Positions 41,540 to 53,728 of a DNA stretch of 64,000 nucleotides are shown here, in pieces. Made by a program: the position numbers and the translations under genes. Origin of the DNA: Chrysomallon squamiferum (taxonomy: Eukaryota > Mollusca > Gastropoda > Neomphalida > Peltospiridae); NCBI GenBank assembly GCA_012295275.1, contig CM022666.1, positions 15,457,772 to 15,521,771 of the forward strand, written 5' to 3'. Positions within the stretch are counted from its first letter, which is position 1; every line of letters begins with the position of its first letter. The notes under the pieces were generated by a model. The model searched no databases. It was not told where the DNA came from and saw nothing but the letters and a program-made list of their open reading frames with translations.

Positions 41540-42180
41540 GATTCTTGAAATCTTGGTAGTAAATAACAAAGCTGTACATGGGACTGAGATAAACGGTAAA
41601 GAATTTAAATTTCAAGAGTTTGCCTCACTGTTTGGTCTTAAAGTTAACACAAGGAAATCTAAAATTGTAAAATTAGGCAAAGACCGTAATGAAGAGCCCG
41701 ATCAAATAGGTAGAAAAACACAAATTCAGAATTATTCAAATCCATTTAGTAATAAAATATAACTTTTGACCACTAGTTACAGTTTACAATGGCTCTCTGT
41801 TAATAATGAAAAAAATATTATAAATTGTCTTTACATACTGACCAAGAAATAGTACAAATACCAGAAATTCCTAACTGTTCAGAAGAACAGCTTAAAATAA
41901 ATGTTTGTAAAAAATAATTCTACAATTACTGTATAACAGAAACTACTTGAAAACATGAAATAAAAACGAAAATAAAACGTCCAAAAATAAAACAGGACTG
42001 AGTTTTTTTGGTTTTGAATTCTGTGACAAATGGAGGAAAAGTGTGTATCTTCTTGCGTTCAAGCTAACTACAGACACAGGACTTAGATATTTTCAGCAGA
42101 ATATTTTGTTATTTATCTTAGCAACAACTAAGCATTTCGTATTATATGGTATAAAAGACTGATATAAAGTTTACTGAAGA
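41540..42180 (+). mobile_element. Non-LTR retrotransposon (LINE) relic
   Basis: Two degraded protein pieces in the same direction. 41553-41762 reads FQEFASLFGLKVNTRKSKIV followed by KLGKDRN, typical of the LINE reverse transcriptase segment (F..SGLK.N..K....LG). About 42006-42163 reads KWRKSVYLLAFKLTTDTGLR, then YFQQNILLFILAT and YGIKD, typical of the region after the reverse transcriptase domain (K.T.D..L.WFQYR....IL.TN). Between them the frame is broken. No 5' part, endonuclease or poly(A) end was found. The AAT/GTT tract at 41455-41518 precedes it. Confidence 0.65.
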
Positions 42181-42242
42181 TTTAATCACATATATTCTGT
42201 GGTTATAAATACTTCTACTACTACTACTTCTACTACTAATGA

Positions 42243-42277
<35 letters not shown>

Positions 42278-43116
42278 ATTGTTAATACTAAATACTGCAG
42301 CCAAGGCTGATTTAGGATCCTCCATACACACTTCCGCAACAAAACGAGAGGTTCTCGGAGAATTGTTTTGGGGCATCTACACTGGTACTTGAAATCTGTA
42401 TTATTTCATTTCATTTCATTTATTTATTTAATTATTTAGGTACTAAAATAATTTTGTATTACGATGATGATAATGATGATGCTAATAATAATAATACTAA
42501 TAATATTAATAATTACTAAAAAGTTGGGGTTTCTTTTATTATTTTCATCTATTTATAGAAATACAGAATCTACTAGTCGATAATGCATTAATAAAATATT
42601 GGTCGCTAATTTTGTTCCTGTACTTTTCATTATTTGTTTGTCAAATAGCATGCGTGAAACTCGTTTTAGTTCTAGAAATTTTTAGAGAAAAGGTAGGTCT
42701 AGGTAAAGCTTTGATTTGCAACTTTACTGTTTTAATTATTGTTGATACTAAACTGTGATAATAGTCATTCCTGAAAATGCACCGTCATATTATTTAAGCA
42801 CTTACGTCAGAAATCGAAACGATAAAAATAACCTGAGTCCTGACTGAGATACTTCTGAGATGAAATATTTGAAATATTTTCAAATTTTATAGTTTTTAGT
42901 TGTTTTGAGTTTCATTTTCAGATATTATGATATATAAAAGCCCTCTGAAATATTTATATGCAATATAACTTTACAATACTATAAATGTAAAGATGATACA
43001 ATAAAACCTATACTATTTTGTTTCTTTTTCTTCTTTTTTTTCTTAATTCATGTTATTTTTATTCTTATTTTTTAAATTTTATTTTATTTTTCGTTTGTTT
43101 TCTTTTTCATTGTGAT

Positions 43117-43148
<32 letters not shown>

Positions 43149-43800
43149 CATTCTAAAACTGAAACTTTCTATCTATTTATTATACTTTGACAGTAATTTA
43201 TTGTGGGTTTCTAAAATATGTAAATACATACCAGAACTATGTCACTGTGACCCTCTGAAAATTCTGTGTACTTCTCAAGACAGTTATTATTTCACACCAT
43301 GACAGTTAATTGAAACAGAAAAAAAAACCATGAAAATAAATGTTGTTGGGTTTTGGGGGGATTTTTTTTTTTAAATCTCTGTTTTAAAAATTATTTTAAT
43401 GTATTTTTTTGGTGTGCTACCATATACATGACCACTGACCTGTATAGTGAAATTCAAACTAAAACTTAAACTGACCAGTAGACCCAAGTGTTTCAGGTTC
43501 TGCAACCACATTTAGTTGATGAATATACATAAGCTTGTTCCAAAATTCTTTTTTTCTTTCTTTTTTTTTATATCTGTAAACAAACAATCAAGGATTCCAT
43601 GATTAATGCTTTTGATTTGTTCAAATATTCTGTCATTAGCCTCTTCACTTTATTTGAATTAAAAAAAAAAAAAAAAAAAAAAAAATTAGACTATTAAATG
43701 TATATCTATAATGAATTAACCTAAACATCACACTATGAAATACAGACATTTTAAATTAAATATGTTTCATAAAATTTGGTGTACTCTGTTTTCTATTTTC
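42180..43800. other. Gene-free region before MBLAC1-like gene
   Basis: AAAT repeats (42242-42280), an ATTTC/ATTTA run near 42404-42440, T runs (43120-43149) and an A run (43662-43685). A donor-like AAAAG/GTAGGT near 42690 could end a noncoding first exon of the following gene, but this is weak. Confidence 0.4.
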
Positions 43801-43859
43801 AGTGAAGCTGTTAGGAAATTAAACTTTGACACACTGGTCTGTTTCATCATAACTTACAA

Positions 43860-44785
43860 ATGTCTGCCAGTACAAGCAACATTTATGAAGTTTTTGTTTT
43901 AAAAGAGGGATATAGTTGTGCGAAGGGTGCCTGTAAGTTCTTAATATGTTACTTTTTCCTGTATTCTACCATGTTGCATCATGTTGTACGATGACAGTTT
44001 ACATTACAGTAAGTTGTAAAAGATTTTTCAAACACATTTGTTAAAACTAGACGTTACAGTTTGGATACAACATGTCTCACGTTTAAGTATTTTTGTGTAG
44101 GTGAAAATTAAGATAACAATTATATAGATATTGACACAGATACAGATGTAGATGTATGTTTTTACAGATCAACTGAAAGCTGCAGCCTCTATCACTCTGT
44201 TGAAAGGACCTCACATTGTCCTGGTGGAAACTGGAAATTCTTGGGACAAAGATTTGATTCTGGAAGGTAAAATTTGATAGAAAACTTAATTACTTTTGTA
44301 AAATTATTCAATTGTGTATATTTGTTTTTTTCTTCATGTGTTCTTCTTAATATATTGTTGACAATACTTGAAGAAAAGTTTATTATTTTTTTTATTTTAG
44401 ATAAATAAGTAACTAAATAATAAATGAAAATAAAAAATCGAAATGTTGTCTTCTTGTTTTTCTTCATCATTATCATTTGTATTGTATTATCTATGATGTA
44501 ATAAAAACTATTTTAAAAACTTCCCAATCTTTCAATGTGTAACAGACCAAACAGTATTATTATATTAATTCATAACGCATAATTGGTTGTTTATCATTTG
44601 GTCAGGTCTGACGACGCATGGATTGACTCCAGACAATGTAGATTTTGTGGTGTGTACACACGGACATTCAGACCATGTTGGAAACCTCAACTTGTTCACT
44701 AAAGCAACACAAATTGTAGCCTATGATATTTGTGTTGGAGACCGCTACCTGTTACATGACTTCAAAGAGGTAACAATTTTACACA

Positions 44786-44823
<38 letters not shown>

Positions 44824-45242
44824 TTTCTGTTGATATTACTACTGTACTATTTATTATATTTGTTGATTTTGTTAATGCTGTGACCTGTAACAATTCTTGA
44901 TGTTGATAGCAATTATATGTGTGTGTGTGTGTATATATATATATTTCTGTTTATAATAAATCACTACCTGTATATTTTATTTTTCTGTTGTTAGTACTGG
45001 AACCTCCATGTTGACCTTTTCAGTCAGAACTCATTTATTGATTTATTAAAAGCTTTGCTAATCATGGGAAGGTGCAGCTAAAAGATGACTTCTTGCTAAT
45101 CAGTGAGAGCAGTTCTCTCAGTGACACAGTTCATGTTGCTAATATCATCATCATCCAGAAAGAACTTGTATATCTTACATTAACAACCTTTAGTTCAAAA
45201 TATTAAGAGATTAACAAATAAAAAGAAATAACCAAAATATAT

Positions 45243-45281
<39 letters not shown>

Positions 45282-46334
45282 TTTCAGGGTATTCCCTATG
45301 AGATTGATGATTATGTTCGAGTGATTGCTACTCCTGGTCACACCTCAGCCGATGTTTCCGTTGTTGTGAAAAACACAGACAAAGGAGTAGTTGTCGTAGC
45401 TGGTGTGTACACAAATTTTTTTTATTAAATTGTGATACACGCAGTTCATACATGCACAAACACATGTAGATAAAAAGAATACATATACACACACAAATAC
45501 AAATACACACAGAGTGATCAGATAAAGAGATGAAAACACGGTCTACTGCAGTTGTTAAGATGTTACAAGTTATAAAAGTTATTCTTTTGTCTCAGCAATT
45601 TCATGTTCCAACCAGTATCCCATGGCTAGTTAACTGACTGTTTGTTTCATATCGTTATTATATACATAAAAAAAAAACACCCCACCCCAAACATCTGACA
45701 AACAAATAGTGGCCATTAATAATAAATCCTGGTGAGGTATATTTAAAATAAATACTTCATATTTTGCAGTTACTTTTTTATTTCAACTACATGATATTAA
45801 TAATAATAATAATTATTATAATTTAAAAAATTATAATAATAGAAAACGAAAAGAAAAAGTCAAATGATGTATGTTTAAGTATTTAACACGATAATAATCA
45901 AACATGGTGAGATTTGTTTAGAAATATACCCATCGTAATTCGTCGTTATCTTTATATTTCCAAAACTACTTAACATTTAAAAAAAAAGAAAAAAGAAAAA
46001 AAAAAAAGAATGGCAATGAAAGAAAACAAAGAGTCGAATGATGTGTACATGCATGTGCATTTGTCTGTGTTTCCCAGGCGACCTGTTTGAGCGCGAGGAA
46101 GATCTTGAGGACCCCCAGATCTGGCAGGACAACAGCGAAGAGCCAGAGGTCCAGGAGCAGAGTCGAATAAACGTCCTGAAAGTGGCAGACTTCATTGTCC
46201 CAGGTCACGGGCCCATGTTCAAAGTTCCACCCGAGTACAAGAGACAAATGCGAGTGTTGATGGTGTGTGAGGTGTTCACTTACTCAGACTGCGGACATTC
46301 GTGTAGTCACTACAGCTTCATAGAGGAATACTGA
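43860..46334 (+). CDS. MBLAC1: MBLAC1-like metallo-beta-lactamase-fold protein
   Basis: Five exons with consistent phases: 43860-43932, 44168-44266, 44606-44769, 45288-45402 and 46078-46334, giving 235 codons. Acceptors are TTTTACAG, TTGGTCAG, TTTCAG and TTCCCAG; donors are GTAAGT, GTAAAA, GTAACA and GTGTGT. Metal-binding motifs are complete: H76, H78, D80 and H81 in CTHGHSDHVGN, H130 in ATPGHTSADVSV, D152 in VAGDLFERE and H194 in VPGHGP. The order and wording follow vertebrate MBLAC1 (VVGTHGHSDHIGN, ATPGHGG..DVSVVV, VVAGDVFER, VPGHGP), and the length is near that family. Human MBLAC1 is reported as a ribonuclease for histone pre-mRNA 3' ends, and the nematode relative SWIP-10 affects neurons and glia; the role here is inferred. 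A 5'-UTR acceptor (ends 43802) precedes the ATG. ATTT repeats fill the space before exon 4. The last exon is clearly richer in G and C than its neighbours. A possible poly(A) signal lies at 46926-46931. Confidence 0.9.
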
Positions 46335-47338
46335 ACACATAATCATCCAAGCTGTCGTTGTGCATCTACCAAACTCCTGTTACTGTTCCATTGTCAGTTA
46401 TTTCAAAAGTGAAAAGGTTTATAGATATATGGGTAACCAATATATATATATATATTTTTAAATTATTTTTTTTTTTTTGTGACCAACCTTCTGGTTTTTA
46501 GATTATTGCAAAAGAAACATAGGGAGTGGATTTCTAGTAAAGTTTTATTGCTTTAGTTTCTGTTATTTTTTTTTGTTTTTAAAAAAGACTGGAAAATGTT
46601 TGTGTTGGTGGATTGTCATTTGTTTTCTGGACCAGAACTGTTTCTGTAATATTTCAAGTATCATAAAGAAAAATACTGAAAATTGTTGTAAAGATTCACA
46701 GAGAAATATTGAAAACATCTAGCCAGTTGATGTTACTGTTAATGTTTCAAAACTGAAACGGTTAGAGACATTTTTTGAATGTACAGTTATCTTTTTTAAA
46801 AATTAAGAAAAGAAAAAAGATTCTTTAGATTACTGCAGAAGAATACTGAACAGATTTATGGTTTGAGTAGATACATTTTATGTATTTTCTAAACATCATT
46901 TGTTAAGCAATAATGTACAATACAAAATAAAACACTGCTGACATATACACCATAAAAAACACAGGAGCAAAACACACAACACAACACCATAAATTACATT
47001 ACATGATGCCACAGTATACATTACATTATGCTATAACATTATATTACATTGTATTATGTCATTACATTTTATTGTATCACATTACAATGCAACACAACCC
47101 AGCACAAAACACATGAAATAACAATTTGTATTTAACCACTGCTATGTAGATTAGCAACATTTGCTGATGTAAATATTTTTCTAAAGTGCTAAATATCTGT
47201 GAGTTGCCATAACAATCTAAATAATAATAAAAGGAATTAATAACGGAGTTATTAGAAAAAGTGAAGTTATTATCATTCTTATATAACACTGTCATAATTT
47301 TATCCAAAAAAATGTTAAAGAAAGTAAATCCACACTTA
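46335..47338 (+). other. Likely 3' UTR of MBLAC1-like gene and flank
   Basis: No further exon. AATAAA at 46926-46931 is a plausible poly(A) signal. Beyond it, 46985-47090 is a run of short units with ATTACATT and TATAACATTAT, a loose tandem repeat. Confidence 0.5.
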
Positions 47339-48178
47339 CTGTTATCATCTAAACAGAAGAGTAATTAAAAACAAAATTGTTAGAAAAAACTGAAATCATT
47401 ATTCTAATTTGACATACATTTATAATTTAACAAAAAATATAATTTAAGAAGTAAATTAGTTAAACACAGTTGATTATGAACAGGTTACAGACTAACATTT
47501 TGTTAGTAAATATTTATTTAATTCTATTTGAAAAACTTAATTTTTTAAAGATATATTTATATTTAGTTATTTACATTTCCAAATTCAAACTTTGAACTAA
47601 TTATGTTATATTTTTAAGATTTGTATAAAAGAAATTATGATACTGAATACAGAATGTAAAGTTACTTAATAATATCTACAGGTTTGCTATTTAAGATTAA
47701 CAAAACTATTTGGTCTAAAATTTATTAATTATTGTAATATTTTAGAAAATTTATGTTCTTAACAATTACTATTTTTATATTAGTAATTACATGATTGAAT
47801 GAAAATACAATTTTAACTGTAGAAGAATTATTTTACTTCGTAGTTAATAAACATTTTATTTAATTTTGGGTAGTATTTAATTTACATTTTATTTATAGTT
47901 AATTTACATTTGTGTTTGCAGTTAATTTAAGTTTTTATTTGTAGTTAATTTACAGTTATAGCTGAATTTTCTTAATGTGTACATGTGTGTGTTTCTCTAC
48001 CATTCAAATAGACTGTGATGCATCTGTTAAAATATTTCAATATTATAAAAAATACAAAAATGTTGCAAAAGAAGCTTTGTATAGATTACTGTTATCATCT
48101 AAATAGAAGAGTAATTAAAAACAAAATTGTTAGAAAAAACTGAAATCATTATTCTAATTTGACATGCATTTATAATTA
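47339..48178. repeat. Direct repeats about 750 bp apart
   Basis: CTGTTATCATCTAAACAGAA to GACATACATTTATAATT (47339-47430) returns with two or three changes at 48089-48178. The sequence between holds no exon; it contains AT-rich units with AGTTAATTTACATTT (47870-47960). Confidence 0.75.
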
Positions 48179-48179
48179 T

Positions 48180-48889
48180 ATATATATATATAGTATCAGA
48201 TTTTGTAAATTAGTCAGCAAAGTAAAAAAAAAATGTCTGTACTTCACCAGTAGACTACATCATAAGAAACATTACAATTAAAAAGGAGACCTTAAGCACA
48301 AAGTAATATTACAGTTATCTCCCCTGACTATTGAAAGCACAAAAATAGTATTAATAATTCTGAATATGATTCAGATCAGCTTACTGAAGTGATGGCACAA
48401 TATTAATTGTTAATTCTTTCCCTGATAAAGTTATTGTTTTGTTGTTGTTGTTGTTATTATTATTATTATTTTGAATTTGTACAGAAAATAAATATCAGGC
48501 GGGGGGTTGATTCTGTATATATAAATGTATACATACTTATGCTTAAGATAACTTAATGCTTGTAATATTAGGGACCAATCTAGGGATATTTCAAAACTGG
48601 GAGATACAGAACAAGATATGTGAATAATGTTTGTAAGTTTTCTTTAAATAAAAACACACATAGAATTTATAATATTTTTTTTCCCCACCATCCACTTCAT
48701 CCAATAGTATTTTTACCAGTATATGTTTCACTCATTTAGCTAAACCATTTAATATCTTTGATTAAATGTCCTTTTTGCAGGAAGTGTCTTGTTTTTGTTT
48801 TTATTTTTATTTTGAAATTTCTAGAAACTGGGATGTTGAATGCATGACTAAAAAAGTCTGGCATGTCCTTTCCTGTCTGTTTCAAAGTT
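48180..48889. other. Nothing coding seen
   Basis: AT-rich intergenic DNA with GTT/ATT triplets (48437-48472). No exon, RNA gene or clear repeat. Confidence 0.5.
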
Positions 48890-49337
48890 AGATATTTATG
48901 GAACCATTTTTCACATTTGTGTTTTTATACATCGGTCTGACAGCTTGTCTGTCAGGGTATATTGAAAGTGATCGTAAACATTTATAAAGCATACATCACA
49001 ATCTTGGATATATCCATTGCAGAGCACTTTTTGGAACGGGAAATAATATACCAGTCACGTTGCAGATGTAAGTTGTAGACAAATTGTTCTGTCTAGTTGA
49101 TAGTTTTGTGTGAATAGGGCGTGTACCTAACTACCGCACCGACAGCGTTGAGCAGAGCCTCGATCTCGTGTTCAACTTCAGGAAACCCCCAGAGTTAAAA
49201 GATTTTCAAATTATCTGTAGAAAGAGGATCTTTATCAGGCGCGGTTGTTCATCCCTTTATTGTAGATTGTAGCATCTTTGTTTTTCATTTTATCATGTTA
49301 AGTAAAGCTTGTGCTCCAGTGGTATTTCCCTGCGGCA

Positions 49338-49368
<31 letters not shown>

Positions 49369-49384
49369 TTCATAACTCGTGCGG

Positions 49385-49416
<32 letters not shown>

Positions 49417-49720
49417 TAAAATCATAGATTATTAAAATTCAATTATATTTTACTCTTTCGTGTAAACGGTTGTATTATTAATTTATTTACATAAAATTTG
49501 AACAGAACCCGTATTTAGAGAGTCGTAATAAGATTTGTATTATTTGTTTGTTTATTTATTTACTTATATTTCTATTAATATACTAACTAAACGTCACTGG
49601 TATATTATTTCCCGTTCCAAAAGGTGCTCTGCAATGGATATATGAAGTTTATGGTCACTTTTATTATACACAGACAGATGTATAAACACACAAATGTGAA
49701 AAACGGTTCCATAAATATCA
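48890..49720. mobile_element. Fold-back element with long inverted repeats
   Basis: The left end, from GATATTTATGGAACCATTTT to GGAACGGGAAATAATATACC (about 48890-49056), is answered in reverse complement by about 49596-49720 (ACTGGTATATTATTTCCCGT to GTTCCATAAATATC). The arms are imperfect and of unequal length. The middle (49060-49595) has ATT triplets (49340-49368) and no transposase. A target-site duplication was not obvious. Confidence 0.7.
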
Positions 49721-50039
49721 TTAATTTATTTACTTTCATGATTAAATTCAAACAAATGTTAACATATTATCAAGTTAACTAGATTATATAAAATTTTATT
49801 ATTTTAATGTAAAAGAGTGTGGGATAATTTCAAATCTGAAATGTAAATTACAGCATACTTTTCCGAACGATCAAATTTAATATTTAATTTATATTCGGAC
49901 AACTATGGAATTAAACTATGCAACCTATAGTTTATAAACAAATATTGTTAAAAAAAAAAAAAAAAAGGAAAAGGAAAAATCCGCTGGTAATGCACACATT
50001 CAGCACGTGCTTTTTGGAAACCTGGTTCATTATATCACG
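49721..50039. other. Upstream region of the proline-rich gene
   Basis: AT-rich, with an A run (49950-49966). No exon. Confidence 0.5.
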
Positions 50040-50103
50040 TGACTAGTCCATTTTAGCGTGTACTGTTTCGGTGTGTTAATGTTTCACAGGTTCGGATAAT
50101 CGT
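50040..50103 (+). promoter_or_regulatory. Candidate noncoding first exon
   Basis: A more balanced stretch (TAGCGTGTACTGTTTCGGTG) ends in a good donor, ATCGT/GTAAGTAA, at 50103. It would suit the 5' UTR exon of the proline-rich membrane protein gene. No TATA box is evident. Confidence 0.4.
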
Positions 50104-50502
50104 GTAAGTAATTGTTCATTTATTTATTTATTTTGTTTGTTTGTTTGTTTGTTGTTTTTTTTTTTTACTTGCTTCTTTGTTTGATTGTTTATTTGTAATA
50201 AATTTTAATTTATTATTAATATTACTGTATCCTTTCAAAATCCTAAAAATGTCCGTTAAATATATAGATTCATGTAATATTAGTAGCTCTCGACTGTGCT
50301 GGATCGGTCCATGCAAAACGTACATGAATACAGAACGACGTTATTAAAGTTAGAGCCTTGTAGAAAGCAATGTATTGCAGCAGAAATACGTGTAGTATGT
50401 GGAATGGAGAAAAAGGTTGGAGTGGATGCTTTTAAACCGTTTGATTTAAAACAGGAGAGAACACTCTCTGTAGATCGGCTCCTGATTCGAAAGAAGTGTT
50501 GA

Positions 50503-50541
<39 letters not shown>

Positions 50542-50622
50542 TAATAATAATAATAAAAACCCCATTAAATATCCTTTATGAAATCATCTCAATTCAAGAA
50601 AATGTTGGTTATATATTTAAAG
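50104..50622 (+). other. Intron-like stretch with an unassigned short frame
   Basis: The 68-codon plus-strand frame at 50296-50502 (core CRKQCIAAEIRVVCGMEKKV, then DAFKPFDLKQERTLSVDRLL) begins without ATG and looks more protein-like than other spacer frames, but no family was recognised and no splice sites fit well. (AAT)n follows at 50505-50540. Confidence 0.3.
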
Positions 50623-52553
50623 ATGGAGACTAAAGCATCGGCCACTGACCCACCTCAGGTGTCAAATGACCCACCCCCAGGGCCAGGACCGTGCCCCCTC
50701 CACCTGCACCCCCACCTTCAGGACCAGGACCCTGTCCACAACAGTATCCACCATCTGGATCGTACCCGACACAGTACCCACCAGCTGTGCAGTACCCACC
50801 AGCTGGACAGTACCCTCCTCCAGGACCTTATTCGCAACCTGTTTATCCCCCGCCGGGTCCGTACCCACCACCAGGACAGTACCCACCACCAGGACAGTAC
50901 CCACCAGCATATACAGCCCCCGCACCCCAGGTATATCATATGTTTCTCCATTAGATCGTCATTTTTCATTTTTTGTTTTTGCTATGTTTCACCGACTTTT
51001 ATTCTTCTTCTTCTTCTTATTCTTAATATTATTATTATTATAGTTATTATTATATTCTTTACTAATTAATTAAAAGTAATAATGGAATAAAATGAAATAA
51101 ATAATAAAATTTAAAACAATAAACAAATAGACAAATAAATAAATATTTTTAAAATTTTATTTATTTATTTTTTTTTTATATAAATATATATTTTTTTTTT
51201 AAATATGCATAAAATTAAAAAAAAAAAAAAAAAAAAAAAGCATTTGAACTATTTATTCATTTTGAATATTGGTTATTACCTGAGGATATTTTATTTATTG
51301 AATAATTTAATATATTTTTCTATCTATGTATTTATGTGTTATTATTATTATTATTATAAGTAGTAGTAGTAGTAGAATTTTTTTTTTTTTTATATATATT
51401 TTTTTTTTGAGGTACAAGCACCTCAGCCACAGAATAATACATCTGGACAGCAACAGCAACAACAGCAGCAGTCTGTTGTCGTGGTCAATAGCGGACAAAA
51501 TCGGCCCCAGACTGTGATTATTAACAAGTAATATTTTTGATTTTTCGATAAAATATATATATATATCTAAACCAAAAACTGATTTGCAATCCCCTAACCT
51601 CCATCACTAAATGTACTAGGTTTACACGAATATACATGAGCACATACAGTGCGCGCGCGTGTGGCTGAACATAAATGCAAACACGCTCGCACACGCGTGC
51701 AGTTTGATACATGCACAAAATACTCGACACTCACAAACACGCATACAAACCTAAGAATATTATTACGTGAACAGAATTTGATTAATAAATAAATAAATAA
51801 ATAAATAAATAAATATAAAGCTTTGATTAATGCCAGCACACTCAGTATTACATTTTCGTCTGCTTTTATAAACATAAATAAATAAATAAATTAATAAATA
51901 AATAAATAGCTTCGACTGATGCCAACAAACTCAAACTGAAATTACTACGCTGTTCCTCTCACAAGGTACTAAAACCTAAACATTCAAAGAAATAATAAAA
52001 AAGAAGATTTCTGACGTCTGTGTTGTATAACGCACATTGATCGTTTCTGTTTCAGACAAGGGGTAAACCACTGCATGCACTGCTGTATCTCCGTGTTTTT
52101 CTTTCCTTGGGTTATCGTTTGGATTATCCTGGTAAGTAATATTTTATGACAAAACGAGACTCGTTAAACTGTTTCGTAACATTAGTCGTATTTTATTTAT
52201 TTATTTATTTGTTTATTATCATTATGTTTTAAAGTAATGGCTAATGATTTGTAACCTTTAATATTAAAATGTTTAAGTACTGTAATTAAGAAATCATAAT
52301 TAAAAAATCTGACGTCATTATTTCCTTTGTAGTTATTCTTACGTCATCCCTTTCTTTTCACTTCTCTGTTCCATGCTGTTAAGCCTTGATTGATTGATTG
52401 ATTGATTGATTGATCGACTGATCGATTCGTTTTGTTCATGTGCTATCAGCTGATTGTAGTTCACTTAAATGTTTTTGTTTTCAGTGTATAACGGAGTACA
52501 ACGTGAACAAGAAGGAAGAAAGAAAACACATGGGTTACACCTACAACTATTAG
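50623..52553 (+). CDS. Proline-rich single-pass membrane protein
   Basis: Four coding exons: 50623-50930, 51412-51527, 52056-52131 and 52485-52553. Donors are GTATAT, GTAATA and GTAAGT; acceptors are TTTTGAG, TTTCAG and TTTTCAG. The N-terminal part is a PPPPAPPP stretch and then a Y-P-P-rich repeat (QYPPPGPY, GQYPPPGQYPPAY). The next exon has eight glutamines followed by SVVVVNSGQNRPQTVIINK. After HCMHCC comes one membrane segment (ISVFFFPWVIVWIILCI) and a short charged tail ending GYTYNY. The overall plan (proline-rich head, VVV motif, cysteines, FFFP-type membrane segment at the C-terminus) recalls the BRI3/LITAF-like small membrane proteins, but identity is not claimed. The ATG at 50623 follows an acceptor-like AAAG; another ATG lies at 50578. 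One base is missing at about 50690, where the frame changes inside a proline run (a real shift or a sequence error). The stop codon is part of a tandem repeat. Possible poly(A) signal at 52911-52916. Confidence 0.65.
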
Positions 52554-52690
52554 TGGTTACACTTTCAACTATTAGTGGTTACACTTTCAACTATTAGTGG
52601 TTACACTTTCAACTATTAGTGGTTATATTACAACTATTAAAGGTTACATTACAGCTTTAACGGGTTACACTTTCAAACTATCAACTGGTT
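52530..52690. repeat. 22-bp minisatellite seeded on the stop codon
   Basis: The last codons and stop of the proline-rich gene (GGTTACACCTACAACTATTA) are followed by about three near-exact units (GGTTACACTTTCAACTATTA) and several decayed ones. It forms the start of the 3' UTR. Confidence 0.85.
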
Positions 52691-53168
52691 ATCCTTACAG
52701 GATTCAGTGTTACAGTTACTAACGGGTTACATTTACAATTATTAATGCTTCAAGAAGATAAAAAGATCACGCTGTCCTTATTCGTATCATAAAAATTCAG
52801 TAATGTCACCTTCATAATGCAATGTTCTCCCTATACTCGTTTTTCATATTACGTACCTTCTTATCTTGACCACCATCATTCGATTACTGCATCTTAATCT
52901 ATGGTCAGATAATAAAATCAAATTTGCAAACTTTGATGACCGATTTTGATTTTAATAATCATAAAAATTTTAATGCGTAATCCTGGCATTACCTTTGAAA
53001 CCGCATCACATACTGATATTCAACATTTAAAGTCAGATAATTAAAATTAAACATTTAACTGATATTTTGCATCTCATGTCACAAAATTTGCTTATTCATC
53101 TCGGTTTTCATATTTATGCATCTTATTACGTTTTTCACAATCTTGTGTCGTAGCTGATTTTTGAAACG

Positions 53169-53324
<156 letters not shown>

Positions 53325-53404
53325 CAATTTGCGATTTAGCGTCCCAAAATGTTTGAACTTGTATTTTTTGAAACGTTTAGTCTTTGATTCGTAAATTTTA
53401 AATT

Positions 53405-53605
53405 CAGTATCCTCATACTTATCATTCAACGTAGTATCCTAATAGTCAACATTTCATGTAGTATCCTAATATTCAACGTTTCATGTAGTATCCTAATATT
53501 CAATTTGATGTAGTATCCTAATATTCAACATTTCATGTGGTATCCTAATAGTCAACCTTTCATGTAGTATCCTAATAATATTCAACATTTCACACATTAT
53601 CATAT
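53405..53605. repeat. Minisatellite, about 27-bp unit
   Basis: Six or seven units of CATGTAGTATCCTAATATTC followed by AACATTT, with small length differences. Confidence 0.8.
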
Positions 53606-53697
53606 ATTGGAGATTTAAAGTATTGATATTCTGTAAGACATTTCATCCTTATTCATGTAGTTTTCATTATTTTATTTTATAAGTATTATTATTATTA

Positions 53698-53728
<31 letters not shown>

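Noticed and set aside
43018-43302. 94-codon frame upstream of the MBLAC1-like gene
   Set aside because: The first half is T-run translation, the rest has no domain, and it is not joined to the downstream exons.
44990-45180. Extra exon between MBLAC1-like exons 3 and 4 (after CTTTTCAG)
   Set aside because: The phases of exons 3 and 4 already fit each other, and the family alignment leaves no gap there.
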